Source: Jaltomata sinuosa
Lineage: Eukaryota > Streptophyta > Magnoliopsida > Solanales > Solanaceae
Length of the DNA: 64,000 nucleotides
Assembly (NCBI GenBank): GCA_003996215.1
Contig: QJPP01003455.1
Span: 34,292 to 98,291 of the forward strand
Reading direction: 5' to 3'
The translations under genes were made by a program, and so were the position numbers. Below, one piece after another: positions 24,495-36,885 of this stretch; position 1 is the stretch's first letter, and each line of letters begins with the position of its first letter. Below the pieces are notes generated by a model that ran no database searches, was not told the DNA's origin, and saw only the letters and a program-made list of their open reading frames with translations.

Positions 24495-25339
24495 CTTCGG
24501 TTGGTACTAGAATACTACTTCCTAAAACATGCATGTAGCCCATATAATATCCGAGACATAACCAGTGTCAAACAATTGGAAGCATAAAGACACGTCTAAT
24601 GTCAAACAAGGTCAACCATAAATTCTTTACACTTAGCATAATCATAGTTCAACTACACTTTTCTTTCTAAATTCATACTCGAAGATTTAGGCATGCAATT
24701 TCCATAAGATACTTGAGATCATAACATCTATGCATGAAGTTGAGCGTAAAATCTATGGAGGAATCAAGAGAAAACACTTAATAGGAAAACCCAAAAAGAT
24801 TGAGTGGAAACCCCAACTTAGGAATTCATAACTTGGAAGTAATCATACTAATATCAACCTTCATGCTTGGTCTTTTAACATAAACAAGAGAATCATAATC
24901 AAAACATGGGTAATCAATAGGAAACCATGAATTTAACATAGAAACTGATGTTTTCTAAACTTTCCTCAATTTTAGATCAAAACCATAATTTCATAACTTC
25001 ACAATTCAAGATAAGAGTTGGGGAATTTGGGCACAAGGGTGAAAGGAACCCATTGTTAAAAACTCACATACCTTGGATGAAGTTTACCCACTTCAATGGA
25101 AAAGAACTAGGAGGCTTGAACTTGAAGCTTGGAGACTTGAGCTTGAGAGGATCCTTGAGAGAATTCTTCCTTTTTGGGAGAAGAATGGAGAACTAAGGAG
25201 GCACTTAGGATAATATGGGTGAAAACTCTACTAGAAGAAGTCAAAACGACACCACTTAATAGTTAAAAAGGGTGGTAAATTACCAAAATGCCCCTGGACT
25301 TAATTTAAGAAAAGCTGGAAAAATTGACGAAGTCAGTGA

Positions 25340-25800
25340 CCACGGGTTGGACGACGGTCCATCGTCTAGAAGGACGGACCATCTAAGGGAACCATGGTTT
25401 GACTGAAAGAGTCTGGGGGCTACTGGACCTCAGGGATTACGGTTGGAACAATGACCCATCATCCAGAAGGACGAGCCATCCTTCGACTCGTCATTTCTGG
25501 CACTTGGAAGATAGGTTTCTGAACTTAGGACAACGAGTACCAGGAAAGCTGAGAAGACGGTCCGTCGTCCAGAAGGACGGACCTTTCTTGGACTCGTCAT
25601 TTCTGGGATTAACTTAGGAGTCCTCTAGAACTCGGACTACAGGTGGGAACGATGGTCCGTCGTCCAAAAGGATAGACCATGCTTTGACCCGTCTTCTCTA
25701 GGGACACCTTGAGGGGTCTTCTAGAAATGGGATGATGGGTGCACAGGACAGGCCCATGCCTCCAAATGACGGATCGTCGTCTGAGCCGTCGTCTCTGGAA
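25340..25800. repeat. GC-rich GACGG/CCGTC repeat block in the LARD-H LTR
   Basis: Four imperfect copies of about 100 bp, each built around an inverted motif such as GACGGTCCGTCGTCC followed by AGAAGGACGGACC and a TCGTCATTTCTGG-like tail (near 25345, 25450, 25557 and 25653). Confidence 0.75.
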
Positions 25801-25859
25801 ACTTGAAATATTCTGAAATTTTTAACTTAGATAGTTGGATACGTGTACGGGGTGCTACA

Positions 25860-26175
25860 ATATCTCCTCTTTGGGATCATTCATCCTCAAATGAAGGCTA
25901 AATAAGGGAACTGTGGAGAAAACAGCCCAACCAACTTCATAACATAGAAATCAAGGGGTAATCATGAAAGCTGAACTTCTTGACTTGAAAACATGATAAA
26001 CTAACTTCATAAAACATGTATGCATACTAGGATCATAAGGGAAACTGGTGGAATGGAATCGGAGGGACATACTAAGGATGGAATTCCTTACTCAAGCGAA
26101 AACTGTATCGAAAAGAAGAGGATGGTGGTACTTGACCTTCATTGATGACCCTGCTTCCCAAGTAGCCCTTCAATT
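25860..26175 (-). pseudogene. LARD-H polypurine tract, 3' UTR and last scrap of pol
   Basis: Read on the minus strand, 26095-26175 matches the extreme end of Gyp-B pol (the TWEAE region of the chromodomain-like tail at about 10210-10275), followed by the same kind of 3' UTR and polypurine tract. This shows that the element derives from a Gyp-B-like parent by internal deletion. Confidence 0.65.
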
Positions 26176-27808
26176 GAGTTGTAAAGGCTGAAGTACCATT
26201 GTTATAACCGACTTCTGATAAAAACTGAGTTGGATTCATGAGACATGTATACATGCTGAGGATGTAAAAAAAAAATTACCAACAGGATAGGAACTGGATA
26301 TCCAACATAATAACTGGTCTGGGATGAGAGTAGGAACTCAACTTAAACTCATAAGGAACGAACATACTCTAGAAATTGCAGTTAACCAAAAGGGACACCA
26401 AACTAAGAGAAGTAGATATACGGTAAAACTATTCTCTTCTGAATACCACTCCTACCATTTGCAACTAACAACCTTAACAGCGCACATAAAGGTACTATGG
26501 TCTGAGTCTAACTACCCGATTCTCCATGTTTAAGCCTATCTCGACTAACCCCTTGCATCTAGAGTTATCTCCTAAGAATTGTATTCTTTCTTATCACCAT
26601 AACCAACTAATCTAGGGCTCCCCAACCCAAGGGTCACTAGTTGCATAAAACAAATATCCACATGTATGCCATCATGATGTTCAAGCTTATAACTATGGTC
26701 ACCTTATGGTTTCATAGCTTACCCTATTTAAGACTTCTCTCCTCTCCCTTATCATAACTAGGAATCGTAGATTTAGGGACTTCTACAGGGGGACATACCA
26801 GACTACCTCTTCTAACTATTTCACATGAATAATCCTTACCTCATAATTCACCCACACCTAGAAGAAATCTGCTACCTCTCAGCTAGGCTACTACAAGGCC
26901 TCAACATAAACCAGAATCATCGAAAGAAAAGAGTGAGAGCATGAGCATCACGAATGAAAGACTACTGATTGATCTTGACTTACACTTAGCGTGATCAATC
27001 CACTCAAGGTGGGACTTGGTGAATTAAGCACAATAGGCATGAGCACTTCACATACTAGGCACGTAATACATGAATCAGTGGGGATGACCACCCCTCGTCA
27101 TAAAAGGAAAAGATCAAAGGGCTTTAGAATCAGGAAATCATAAGCGTGAATCATTTCAAGAATCAGGTATGAGCATATACATGGCGTAACATGATTTGAT
27201 TATCCATTGAGGTATTTTTGAAGACTGACTAAGTAAACATAACTGAGGATACTACGGTACATCAGTTCACATAAATAACAGATCTCGGGGCATAAAGATG
27301 GGACTCATAGACTCGCAGAGTAAGAGTAGAATCATTGTCTGAAGTAATCACTTGCCATTCTAGAATCTGAACATGAGCGTGAGTCTGAAATAGTACCATG
27401 GAGCTAACACACAAGAAATGCAAAAGGTATCATAATGGCAGAAGTATACTTAGGACGCTAGGATGGAAATAAACTTCTGCCTCCCCTCTTGACTTTGTTC
27501 TAACAACCACAAGCATCGCTACCTGAGCCGCTAAAATCTAACTGATTCTATATTCCACCATCTCCCTCTTAGGTTCATGCTACCCTCCTAAGTCTATGGA
27601 CCTCTAACTAACCTCTCAAAGGAACTATGATCGTTTTACCCTAACAGAACATACACTACTCCAGAATCTAGCACGAATACCAACTTTCTTCTATAGTCTA
27701 AGACTCTTCTTCTCCTAAAAGTCTAGGCCTCAACCCTCCTATCCCCACTTAGTTCTAGGTCAAGACAACTCACAACCAAATAGGAATAGGGGTTCGGGGG
27801 CTATGGAT
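26176..27808. other. LARD-H interior of unknown origin
   Basis: About 1.6 kb between the pol scrap and the small gag. I see no domain, no similarity to Gyp-A/B/F pol and no long open frame on either strand (60-70 codons at most). It could be captured DNA or a very decayed pol. Confidence 0.5.
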
Positions 27809-28327
27809 TCATAAAGGAAGAAAATCTAGTGTCGTACCTGATTCAACTCCTGGAGGAATACTCTGATCCGACTGGCTAGGCAATGAAAGGAATTGGTTTT
27901 GGAGCTGAACATCACAGTTTCTCTGCTTAGATGAGGGGCAATTCCTGATCCTATGGCCTAACTGACCACACCTAAAACACCCGTCCTTGCCTGCAAGGCA
28001 CTCACCTAAATGAAACTTACCACAACTGCTACAATGAGGGTACCTCAAGGTCTTCAGAGCCTTATGGTGACAAGACTGAGAGTTGAGGGTAGGTGTGCAA
28101 ATTGAAGATGGGGTTGGTCTGGATGACCTCTGCTGAGAAGATGATTGGTTCCGTGTTCTGGTCTTATTGTTTTTCCTCTTCCTCTTCTTTAGTTTCTCTT
28201 TCTCATTCAACTGAGCTGTCATAGCTGGAGCCAACATACATATGGCTTCACAAAATTCTGCATTTGTAACCTTATGATATGGAGTGGTTGGATTAGCATT
28301 CCTCATGGGGTTTCTTTGCGGACACAT
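27809..28327 (-). CDS. LARD-H small zinc-knuckle gag-derived protein (172 residues)
   Basis: An uninterrupted frame starting at the position expected for gag, about 190 bp inside the primer site. Residues 1-45 match the gag N-terminus of Gyp-B (NAEFCEAICMLAPAM against its NAIHMLAQ). A very basic stretch follows (residues about 46-62), then a Ser/Thr/Gln-rich linker. A first Cys/His cluster (CSSCGKFHLGEC) precedes a canonical CCHC knuckle, CFRCGQLGHRIRNC, encoded at 27938-27979. The central capsid domain is absent, so it is about half the usual gag length or less. An RNA-binding nucleocapsid-like role is an inference. It may also be only a lucky survivor of deletion. Confidence 0.6.
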   Translation of the reverse strand: MCPQRNPMRNANPTTPYHKVTNAEFCEAICMLAPAMTAQLNEKEKLKKRKRKNNKTRTRNQSSSQQRSSRPTPSSICTPTLNSQSCHHKALKTLRYPHCSSCGKFHLGECLAGKDGCFRCGQLGHRIRNCPSSKQRNCDVQLQNQFLSLPSQSDQSIPPGVESGTTLDFLPL

Positions 28328-28520
28328 TATCTAGAATGCGTAAGGAACATATTAGAAGGGTAAGTAGAGTCAACCTCTATCGCACGATAGTGAACATGAA
28401 GAAGTGAAGTTTTTCCTAAAACATCTCATAGCCTCTCCCTCATAAGTGTGGCGCACTTCACACCCATGAAAGAGATTCTACTCGATGCTGCTTTCAGACA
28501 TCCTAGGACTCTTGAACCTA

Positions 28521-28532
28521 GCTCTGATACCA
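28521..28532 (-). other. LARD-H primer binding site (initiator tRNA-Met)
   Basis: The + strand reads GCTCTGATACCA, an exact 12-base match to the tRNA-iMet 3' end, four bases from the LTR edge at 28537. Confidence 0.9.
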
Positions 28533-28536
28533 ATTT

Positions 28537-29585
28537 TATCACGCCCCAAAGTTACCCCCTAGACGTAAGATAGGCTTAGGACCACACGGATCCCAAGGTA
28601 ACCTTTGGTCATAGAATTCTCAAGCATAACGAAGATAAGTGGAACATAACAGGTAAAGTTGGAATAGCATAAATGGAGAACCCAGTCAAATAGTAATACA
28701 AGATCCATACGAAGACTCCAATGCTATTTATGTCTGAAAGCCTCTACATAAGACATAAGGAGTTGTTGGGGCCCCCAGCTAACTCTAAGTATTGATGAGA
28801 AGATACTGAACTAGACACTACTAGCCCTAGGAGAATGAGGACTCACCAACCCTCACTGAATGGCCCATGAACTCTAGCCACGTGTCTGAGAATGGAAACT
28901 TTTATATGCATCGTCAATAAGATGCAGCGCAAATATGCATCAGTACTATAGGATGTACTGAATATTTGAGATATGCATAAATGATACGAAAGCATGCTTA
29001 AAACATAACTGAGAACGGAAGGGGTGTATAATAAGGGTATCATGGGTAGATATCATAATCCTGAGTAATAAAACATGAACTTAGAAGTCGAAGCCTCAAA
29101 TTTAAGACATCATAAGGCTTAGAAAACATGGGAACGTTCATAAGGGAGTCTTTATAACCGGCGTTAGACCATAGGAGCTACGTGAAACTTTACTTTCATA
29201 AACATCCGAGGAGACACTCTCAACTAACAAGGAATCCCTTTCATACAAGATATGACACTCTCGACTAACGAGGTCGTTTTTCAAAATCATGAGATGACAC
29301 TCTCCACTAACGAGGTCCGTAGATGACACTCTCTACTAGCGAGGTCCATAGGTGACATTCTCTACTAACGAGGTCCTTGGGTGACACTCTCTACTAACGA
29401 GGTCCTTGGGTGACACTCTCTACTAATGAGGTCCTTGGGTGACATTATCTACTAACGAGGTCCTTGGGTGACACTCTGTACTAACAAGGTCCTTCTTCAC
29501 TTGGTACTAAAATACTACTTCCTAAAACATGCATATAGCCCATATAATATACGAGACATAACCAGTGTGAAACAATTAAAAGCAT
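28537..29585 (-). repeat. LARD-H 5' LTR, outer part before Ath-D
   Basis: Matches 23533-24578 at high identity. The terminal TG is mutated to TA (TATCACGCCCC). Includes the 29-bp tandem array at about 29211-29494. It ends in the AGCAT duplicated by Ath-D insertion (29581-29585). Confidence 0.85.
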
Positions 29586-31065
29586 TGATAACGCTCAAAT
29601 TACACCTCAAATTAAGAAGCACAAGCGGTCGTCGTCAAATATAGAACCCAATAGAGGTTGGGGTCGATCCCACAGGGAATAAGGTGCAAATTAAGTCGTT
29701 AGTGAATTAGATGACTAATAATCAATAGTTTCCGGTAAATGGGGGGTTTGTATGGATCAAATTTTGATTGTTTCAAATAATAAATTGCAAGTTTTAACGA
29801 GTAAAATTTAGTAGAAAAGGTGAACTAGGATAGTGTTCACCATGGCATCGTAACAATTTCGACTCAAAGCTTAACCGGGTTCTTTCTATATGTATATCAC
29901 GATGTGATTAAATTAATGGTATCATCTAAACATTTCTCAACCAAATAGACGAATTTTCTTTTCAATTCTCTCGAACTTTAAAAGGTGAAATTTCTTATTT
30001 CAATCCTAAACATCAAGTAGATTAATCTAGTGACAGCATTAATCATAAGACGAGAGTTGGTAGTCTAGAATTCTCGTAGTTAATCGAATTTCTCGGTTTT
30101 AATCTCTTTGTTCAAGCAAATCAAACCTAGGTATGTTCTAATGTTTGCAACCATTAAAAAACATAAATAACGAATGATTAACCACGTGACAACATATAAA
30201 TTGAACCCAATGCTACCCGTAATCTATATTGCTACTTTTGCCATGGCTCCCACAACCCTAGTTGTGGGAAATTAGCTACTCATGCTATTAAAGAAATAGA
30301 AGAAAATCATATTCATAATGAGAGAAGGATTCATAAAAATAGTATGAATTTTACTTTGAACTTCGTAGAATCCAAGAACCAATGGTGAAAATCCCCAGAA
30401 CAATGCAAGAAGAAGAAGAAAACGTATTGTGTCGTGTTTTCCTCTCCAAAGTCGTCCAAAACGCTAAAAAAACCAAAGGAAAATATCGGGTAATCAATAA
30501 TAAAATAACCCTAACACTGGATATTTATAGCAGTCCAGGAAATAAAGTTAAAAAATAGAATTTTTAGAATCCCACGTCGCATTGACAGGTCGCCTGACGG
30601 GCCGTCAAGCATGTGACTGGCCGTCAGATGAACCATCACTCTTAGGCAGTGGCTGAACTTCGACTGTCAAAGCTTGACGGCTTCCCTGATGGTCCGTCAG
30701 GTCTGTGACGAGCCGTCAAGCCATCTGTCGCCACTATCCAGTGAATTTTTCTGGTAAGTCGTTGGGCCTGTGATGACTTGCTGGTAAATTCTGGTAAGTC
30801 GTCTGCCCAGTGACGACTTGCTAGTAAATTGACTGTTTAGCTTGACGGTTGGTGTGATGACTCATCAGAACCTTGACGATTCATCAAGTGAGTTGTCACA
30901 CTAACCAGTAGAGCCCTTTAGTGTCAAAAATCCATCTTTTTCAGTTTTGGTTCAAGTTCCTGCAAGTTAAACATAAAACCCATCAAAAACAAGAACGGTT
31001 GCCTGAAAACTCACGATTATTCTTAGTTAAAGGAGTCAAATATGTCGTAGAACGCTGACACATCA
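29586..31065 (-). repeat. Ath-D 3' LTR
   Basis: 1480 bp. On the minus strand a TATA-like CTATAAATA lies near 30520-30532, upstream of the presumed transcript start. A GC-rich block of TGACGGGCCGTCA-like inverted motifs occupies about 30580-30900. On the minus strand the tract AAGTTGAGGGTG directly precedes the LTR (31066-31078). Confidence 0.92.
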
Positions 31066-32597
31066 ACACCCTCAACTTAAAACGTTCGCTTGTCCTCAAG
31101 CAACATGACAACAAAAACAAAAAGATGACTCAACTAAGAAAACAAACATGTGTCACTAGCAAATCATGGCCATTCAACAGCTTATTCAATTTAAATCAAG
31201 CCCCCCCAGTAACAAACAAATGTATGAAAAGCTAACTTGTAAGGATCCAAACATGTCATTCCGATATGATAGAATATTCTACATACACACATGACAGCTA
31301 TCCCAACAGTCAATAGATAATACAGAAATCTCGGTGCCCTCACCACAAAGAAGTCCCACACACAAGATTTGGGACTAGGTAAGGCGCTCACACTCACAAA
31401 CGATTTCAAATAATGCATATGCGATGCCATAAGCTTGCCCTTGCTATCCTATTTAAGTTTTTCAGAAAGCCGCTCAGGATCATAACAGGACTTGTTTTGG
31501 CTTGTAATGAGGCTTTGGGTGCAGGTAGGATACATTTAGGGGTTATTGACTAATCCCTCCTTAGAATTACCAACCTACTATTTCCACTTAACTTTACTTC
31601 GTCCATCCTTTTCACCTTTTTATTCCCTTCTTTCTAGCTACAGGTGCGGCCTCTTTATTTTGACAATTCTTTTTCATCTCTTTTTCGTTTCTTTTTCTTT
31701 CTTTTCTTAGGCACACACACGAAATTTTCATTCTATCTACAATCAATCTTATCCATCCTATTTTTCTTATCATTTACCTCTATAGTAGCCACCCTCAACT
31801 TAGGCTGATTGCCTGAGTTGAGGTGCACGATGTCCAAGGAAGGACCAGGGCCAACATAGAGATTCAAAGTTAAAAAGAAACAGTGACAGGTTATTGAAAG
31901 AATAGGGTCAATTATGGCTCAAACAAGGATCAAAGGGATTATTTGCATTTGGACGGTCTTATAGGCTAAGTGGACTGCACACAAAAAGGGCATGTGATCC
32001 TTTCCTAAGCAACCAATTTCAAGCTTAACAAAATAGACCGGGCAAGTTCTAGATGCATGCACAGAGTAAAAGTTTATAACAATCAGCTCACATACACTTG
32101 GCACCAAGAAACCATACCACTACCAACTATCAAAATAACAGCTCGGCTTAAGCATAATTATTACAATCACAACCACACAATGACATTCAAGGATCCAGAA
32201 AAGTCACTCGTTTCAAACATAAGTACAAAATCAACTTTATCAGAGGGGGATCCTTTTAGTTCAACTTTCCAAAAATCCATGCTTGCTGTAGACACCAAGA
32301 AAACAACACAAACAAAATTTAAAATGACAACCTAAACATGCCGGTTCTACTAGATAACACACCAGAGGGAAAAGAAACATGACAACAAAAACCCTCGGTG
32401 GTGAAAGACTCACAGGTATCCCAACACCCTCAACTTAGACTCATGCATTGTCCCTAATGCATACGTGTGAAAGCTTAAACTGTGAGAGAAAGGAACACCT
32501 GTGAAGCCCATAGGACTCAGAGTCTGGCATGATGTTGGAGACCGCCAGGGTCTCCAAAGTAGGAGCAATCTCTGGAATAGGTGCAAGCGACATCATC
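31066..32597 (-). other. Ath-D 3' noncoding region with conserved hairpin
   Basis: No coding sequence. Homologous in patches to the Ath-G 3' region (53580-54418). Contains a hairpin at 31793-31823 (see its own entry), a purine-rich tract on the minus strand (about 31668-31715), and the polypurine tract at the LTR edge. The missing pol would lie between this region and protease. Confidence 0.75.
31793..31823 (-). other. Hairpin with internal polypurine-tract-like arm (Ath-D)
   Basis: On the + strand, arms CCTCAACTTAGGC and GCCTGAGTTGAGG enclose a 5-base loop: 12 Watson-Crick pairs plus one wobble. On the element's sense strand the right arm reads TTAAGTTGAGG-like sequence, nearly the same as the terminal tract. 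The same hairpin occurs in Ath-G. Confidence 0.8.
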
Positions 32598-35197
32598 CTA
32601 TTGATCTCCAAATTCCTCTTTTATCGGCTCCGCAGCTAGTCTAGACAACTTTTTTACTCTTTCTAACTCTTTTTCTTTGCTGGTTCTCTTGCAGTGTTTT
32701 CTTTTCCTTGATTTGTTCTCACCGCCTTCCTCTATAGGTTTCTCTTCTTGCGATCCCAACATCATTCTCATAATAACTATGGTCTTAACAAAACCCTTCT
32801 CCTTAATATGCACATCTGTAGGGGCTTCATCAATAACATTGATAACCGAGACCACCCTCATGTCTCTTGGTGGCTTCATCAACTTACACACATCAAACTT
32901 AACCAATTCATTGTTTAATTTGAATGTCAGTTCGTTTCTTTTCATGTCGACCAACACTCTTGCAGTGACTAACAATGGTCATCCCAAGATTATGGAAACT
33001 TCAAAGTCCACTTCGCAATCTAAGATTACAAAGTCAGTTGGGAATATAAACTTACCAACCTTTACCAGCACATCATATAATATTCCCACCGGTCGTTTTA
33101 CTGAACGGTCAGCCATTAACACCCTCATGGTAGTTGGTTTGGGCGCTCCCAAACCCAATTGTTTATAGACTGCTAGCGGCATCAAGTTGATGCTAGCACC
33201 AAGATCACATAAGGCTTTTTCAAAGTTGAATTTCTCAATATTACAGGGAATAGCAAAAGCACCTGGATCTTTCTTCTTTTCCACTAACGATCTTGAAGAA
33301 ATAGCACTACAGTGCTGGAGGTTATCTTATGGTTCAAAGCTCACTGACCTCTTCTTTGTAATCAAGTCCTTCATGAACTTGGCATATCCGAGCATTTGTT
33401 CAAGAGAGTCCACCAGTGGGATGTTCACTGATATCTGCTTGAGCATGGTCATGAAATTTAAGAACTTGCTATCTTCCACTTTCTTCTTCAACCGTTGTGG
33501 GAAAGGAGGCGGTGGCCGAGGGATCATAGTTGGAAGTTTTTCAACTTCCTTGCTTTTATCCGTGAGCACTTGAGTAGCATCCTCTACCACAGCGGGTTTT
33601 TAAACAGATACCCTCACACCCTCATCGACCATATTTTCAGCATCTACTAACTCATCTTCCTCAGCAACATTACCTTTCTGAGTCTGAATTACCGGATGTG
33701 ATTCCGATAATATTTTACCACTTCTCATAGTGATCGCCATACAACTCCCATCATTCCTCGGGTTTTGAATAGTGTCACTCGGCAAGGTACATGTCTTCCT
33801 TTGATTTAGAGACGCCGAGATTTGACTCACTTGCTGCTCTAATTACTTGATCGAGGTGGAATGTGAATCCACTACCTGACTCATTGCTGATAATTCAGTC
33901 CTCATCTCCTTTACCCCAGAGTCAGTCGATTCTACCTTCAACAGCATCTTATCCATCATATTCTCTAGTTTGGACGTCCCTGACTCATTGCTAGCTTTGT
34001 CACGATTCCCAGGTGGTATGTATAATCCACCTCTATCGTCATTGCTCCTCCAATCACCTTGTTCTCGACTCTTATAACTCGCCTTTTCATAGTAATTGTT
34101 CCGACCTTGGTTTTCTTGGCCATAAGCCTGGAAACCACCCAAATAATTGGCCTCCTTATCAGACCCAGACTCTATTGCTCTCTTTGGGAACCCACAACTT
34201 TCACTTTCTCAATACCTCATGACAACAAATGCTTTGTCAGTAGGTCCATTTGCGTTATTAGATGGGCCATATCTTGGTCCCGCTCTTCCTCCTTCCTGTG
34301 CTGCTCTGTTGACATACCAACTGCATAAGTGCTAGCTGCTACCTCTGTATCCCGTGTATGCCAGGCCATGTTAGTTTTGGTGAGCCGGTCCAAAATAGTT
34401 ATGGCCTCAATAAAAGTGAGACCCATAAATGCTCCACCTGTTGCATTATCCAGTGTCGGCTTGGTAGCCAAATTCAGTGTCCTGTAGAATGTCTGCATCA
34501 AAAAAAATTTGGTCAACTGATGGTTTGGGCATTGTGTCAGCTTTTTATTGAACCGCAACCAAGTCTCATGTAAAGCCTCATGAGGTTATTGTCTGAAGTT
34601 TTCATCCCTCAAATGTATCATCTTAGAGGGAGGAAAGAACCTTTCTAAGAAAGCTCCTTTCAACTCTCCCCAGGTTGTGATAGAGTCGGTGGTTAGCTCT
34701 GTCAACCATAATATTGCCTTATCAGACAGAGACAACGGAAATAACCTGAGCCTGATCGCTGTCTGACTTACTCTAGGCAATTCGAATGACTTGCAGATAC
34801 CCACAAAATTCATCGGGTGTCGGTTTGGATCATCACCAGCAACACCACGAAACAGTCCCTTTAAGTTCAACAGCTGGAGCATTGTGCTAGTAATGTTGAA
34901 CGTGGCCCCAGGCAATAGCGGAGGAAGTGCAATAGCGCTCGTGGTACAAACTCCATCTAAGTCGATATCCTCATCATCATCCAAAGCAAATTGCCTTGGT
35001 TGCTGTCGACCTCTACCACTATGTTGCTTCCTTTGGTTTGTGGGGGCTATATTTTCAACATGCTCCACATCTCTACCATCACCCACTGCAGCCTCATCAT
35101 CCAGCCCAACATCGTCCTCAATATCATCAGCATTCAAATGTTGTTGGGCTCGCTGAGCTGCAGCGAGTCTCGCTGCCTCTTGTTGTTTTGCATTCAT
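32598..35197 (-). pseudogene. Ath-D gag-protease
   Basis: Starts at the ATG read from 35197. It has an Ala/Gln-rich N-terminus, an acidic segment with runs of Asp, then the gag domain (FNITSTMLQLLNLKGLF near residue 100, ERFFPPSKM near 190). One stop near 34585 and one frameshift between 34217 and 34145 break gag. The rest lies in a single frame with stops near 33842, 33598, 33325 and 32977. The protease region has CDLGASINLMPL (near 33180-33215), the usual DLGAS active-site form in Athila. After protease comes a Lys/Arg-rich end (32598-32975) and then no pol. Confidence 0.85.
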
Positions 35198-35378
35198 GGT
35201 TTACCTTAACGTTCTAGCAAGCTCGGGATCGTAAGGTAATGTTGATTCACCTGAGCACCGGGTACTTGGCATGCACAACTATGTACCCTGTAACAAACAA
35301 AAACAACAAATAAAAGTAAAAGCAGGAAATATGACTAAGAGTCAAATAAACACACCGGACTGAATAAACAACCATATT

Positions 35379-35395
35379 CCCCGGCAACGGCGCCA
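35379..35395 (-). other. Ath-D primer binding site (tRNA-Asp)
   Basis: CCCCGGCAACGGCGCCA on the + strand is identical to the 17-base 3' end of plant tRNA-Asp as I know it, five bases from the LTR at 35401. tRNA-Asp priming is characteristic of Athila-type elements. Confidence 0.92.
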
Positions 35396-35400
35396 AAATT

Positions 35401-36880
35401 TGATAACGCTCAAATTACACCTCAAATTAAGAAGCACAAGCGGTCGTCGTCAAATATAAAACCCAACAGAGGTTGGGGTCGATCCCACAGGGAATAAGGT
35501 GCAAATTAAGTCGTTAGTGAATTAGATGACTAATAATCAATAGTTTCCGGTAAATGGGGGGTTTGTATGGATCAAATTTTGATTGTTTCAAATAACAAAT
35601 TCCAAGTTTTAACGAGTAAAATTTAGTAGAAGAGGTGAACTAGGGTAGTGTTCACCATGGCGTCGTAACAATTTCGACTCAAAGCTTAACCGGGTTCTTT
35701 CTATATGTATATCAAGATGTGATTGATTTAATGGTATCATCTAAACGTTTCTCAACCAAATAGACGAATTTCCTTTTCAATTCTCTCAAACTTGAAAAGG
35801 TGAAATTTCTTATTTCAATCCTAAATATCAAGTAGATTAATATAGTTACAGCATTAATCATAAGACGAGAGTTGGTAGTCTCGAATCCTCGTAGTTAATC
35901 AAATTTCTTGGTTTTAATCTCTTTGTTCAAGCAAATCAAACCTAGGTATGTTCTAATGTTTGCAACCATTAGAAAACGTAAATAACGAATGATTAACCAC
36001 GTGACAACATATAAATTGAACCCAATGCTACCCGGAATCTATATTGCTACTTTTGCCATGGCACCCACAACCCTAGTTGTGGGAAATTAGCTACTCATGA
36101 TATTAAAGAAATAGAAGAAAATCATATTCATAATGAGAGAAGGATTCTTACAAGTAGTATGATTTTTACTTTGAACTTCGTAGAATCCAAGCACAAATGG
36201 TGAAAATCCCAAGAACAATGGAAGAAGAAGAAGAAAACATATTGTGTCATGTTTTCCTCTCAAAAGTCGTCCAAAACGCTAAAAAAACCAAAGGAAAATA
36301 TCGGGTAATCAATAATAAAATAACCTTAACACTGGGTATTTATAGCAGTCCAGGAAATAAAGTCCAAAAATAAAATTTTCGGAATCCCGCGTCGCATTGA
36401 CAGGTCGCCTGACGGGCCGTCAAGCATGTGACTGGCCGTCAGATGAACCGTCACTCTTAGGCAGTGGCTGAACTTCGACTGTCAAAGCTTGACGGCTTCC
36501 CTGACGGTCCATCAAGTCTGTGATAAGCCGTCAAGCCATCCGTCGCCACAATCCAGTGAATTTTTATGGTAAGCCGTTGGGCCTGTGATGACTTGCTGGT
36601 AAATTCAGGTAAGTCATCCGCCCACTGATGACTTGCTAGTAAATTGACTGTTTAGATTGACGGTTGGTGTGACGACTCATCAGAACCTTGACGATTCATC
36701 AAGTGAGTTGTCACACTAACCAGTAGAGCCCTTTAGTGTCAAAAATCCATCTTTTTCAGTTTTGGTTCAAGTTCCTTCAAGTTAAACATAAAACCCATCA
36801 AAAACAACAACGGTTGCCTGAAAACTCACGATTATTCTTAGTTAAAGGAGTCAAATATGTCGTAGAAAACCAACACATCA
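35401..36880 (-). repeat. Ath-D 5' LTR
   Basis: 1480 bp, same length as the left copy with scattered substitutions. TATA-like CTATAAATA on the minus strand near 36336-36346. Followed directly by the AGCAT duplication. Confidence 0.93.
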
Positions 36881-36885
36881 AGCAT

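Larger units (their letters stand above)
23533..25859 (-). repeat. LARD-H 3' LTR
   Basis: TGTCACGCCC to GGTGCTACA, 2327 bp. Contains a 29-bp tandem array (24211-24494) and, nearer its inner end, four imperfect copies of a GC-rich unit of about 100 bp (from about 25345). The polypurine tract (minus strand CCCAAAGAGGAGATAT) follows at 25860. Confidence 0.85.
29586..36880 (-). mobile_element. Ath-D: non-autonomous Athila-type retrotransposon, gag and protease only
   Basis: Two LTRs of 1480 bp each (29586-31065 and 35401-36880), both TGATAACGC...ACATCA, flanked by a perfect AGCAT duplication (29581-29585 and 36881-36885). Comparing the first 300 bp by eye shows roughly 2-3% difference between the LTRs, so it is a relatively young insertion here. 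The interior (4.3 kb) carries gag and protease but no RT, RNase H or integrase. Its gag, protease, LTR end and 3' region resemble Ath-G, and its primer site is for tRNA-Asp as in Athila elements. Confidence 0.93.

Noticed and set aside
28521..28532. tRNA-like fragments at several LTR edges
   Set aside because: 12-17 base primer binding sites, not tRNA genes; no cloverleaf around them.
32677..33573. + strand frames of 163 and 128 codons
   Set aside because: Antisense shadows of the Ath-D gag-protease on the minus strand.
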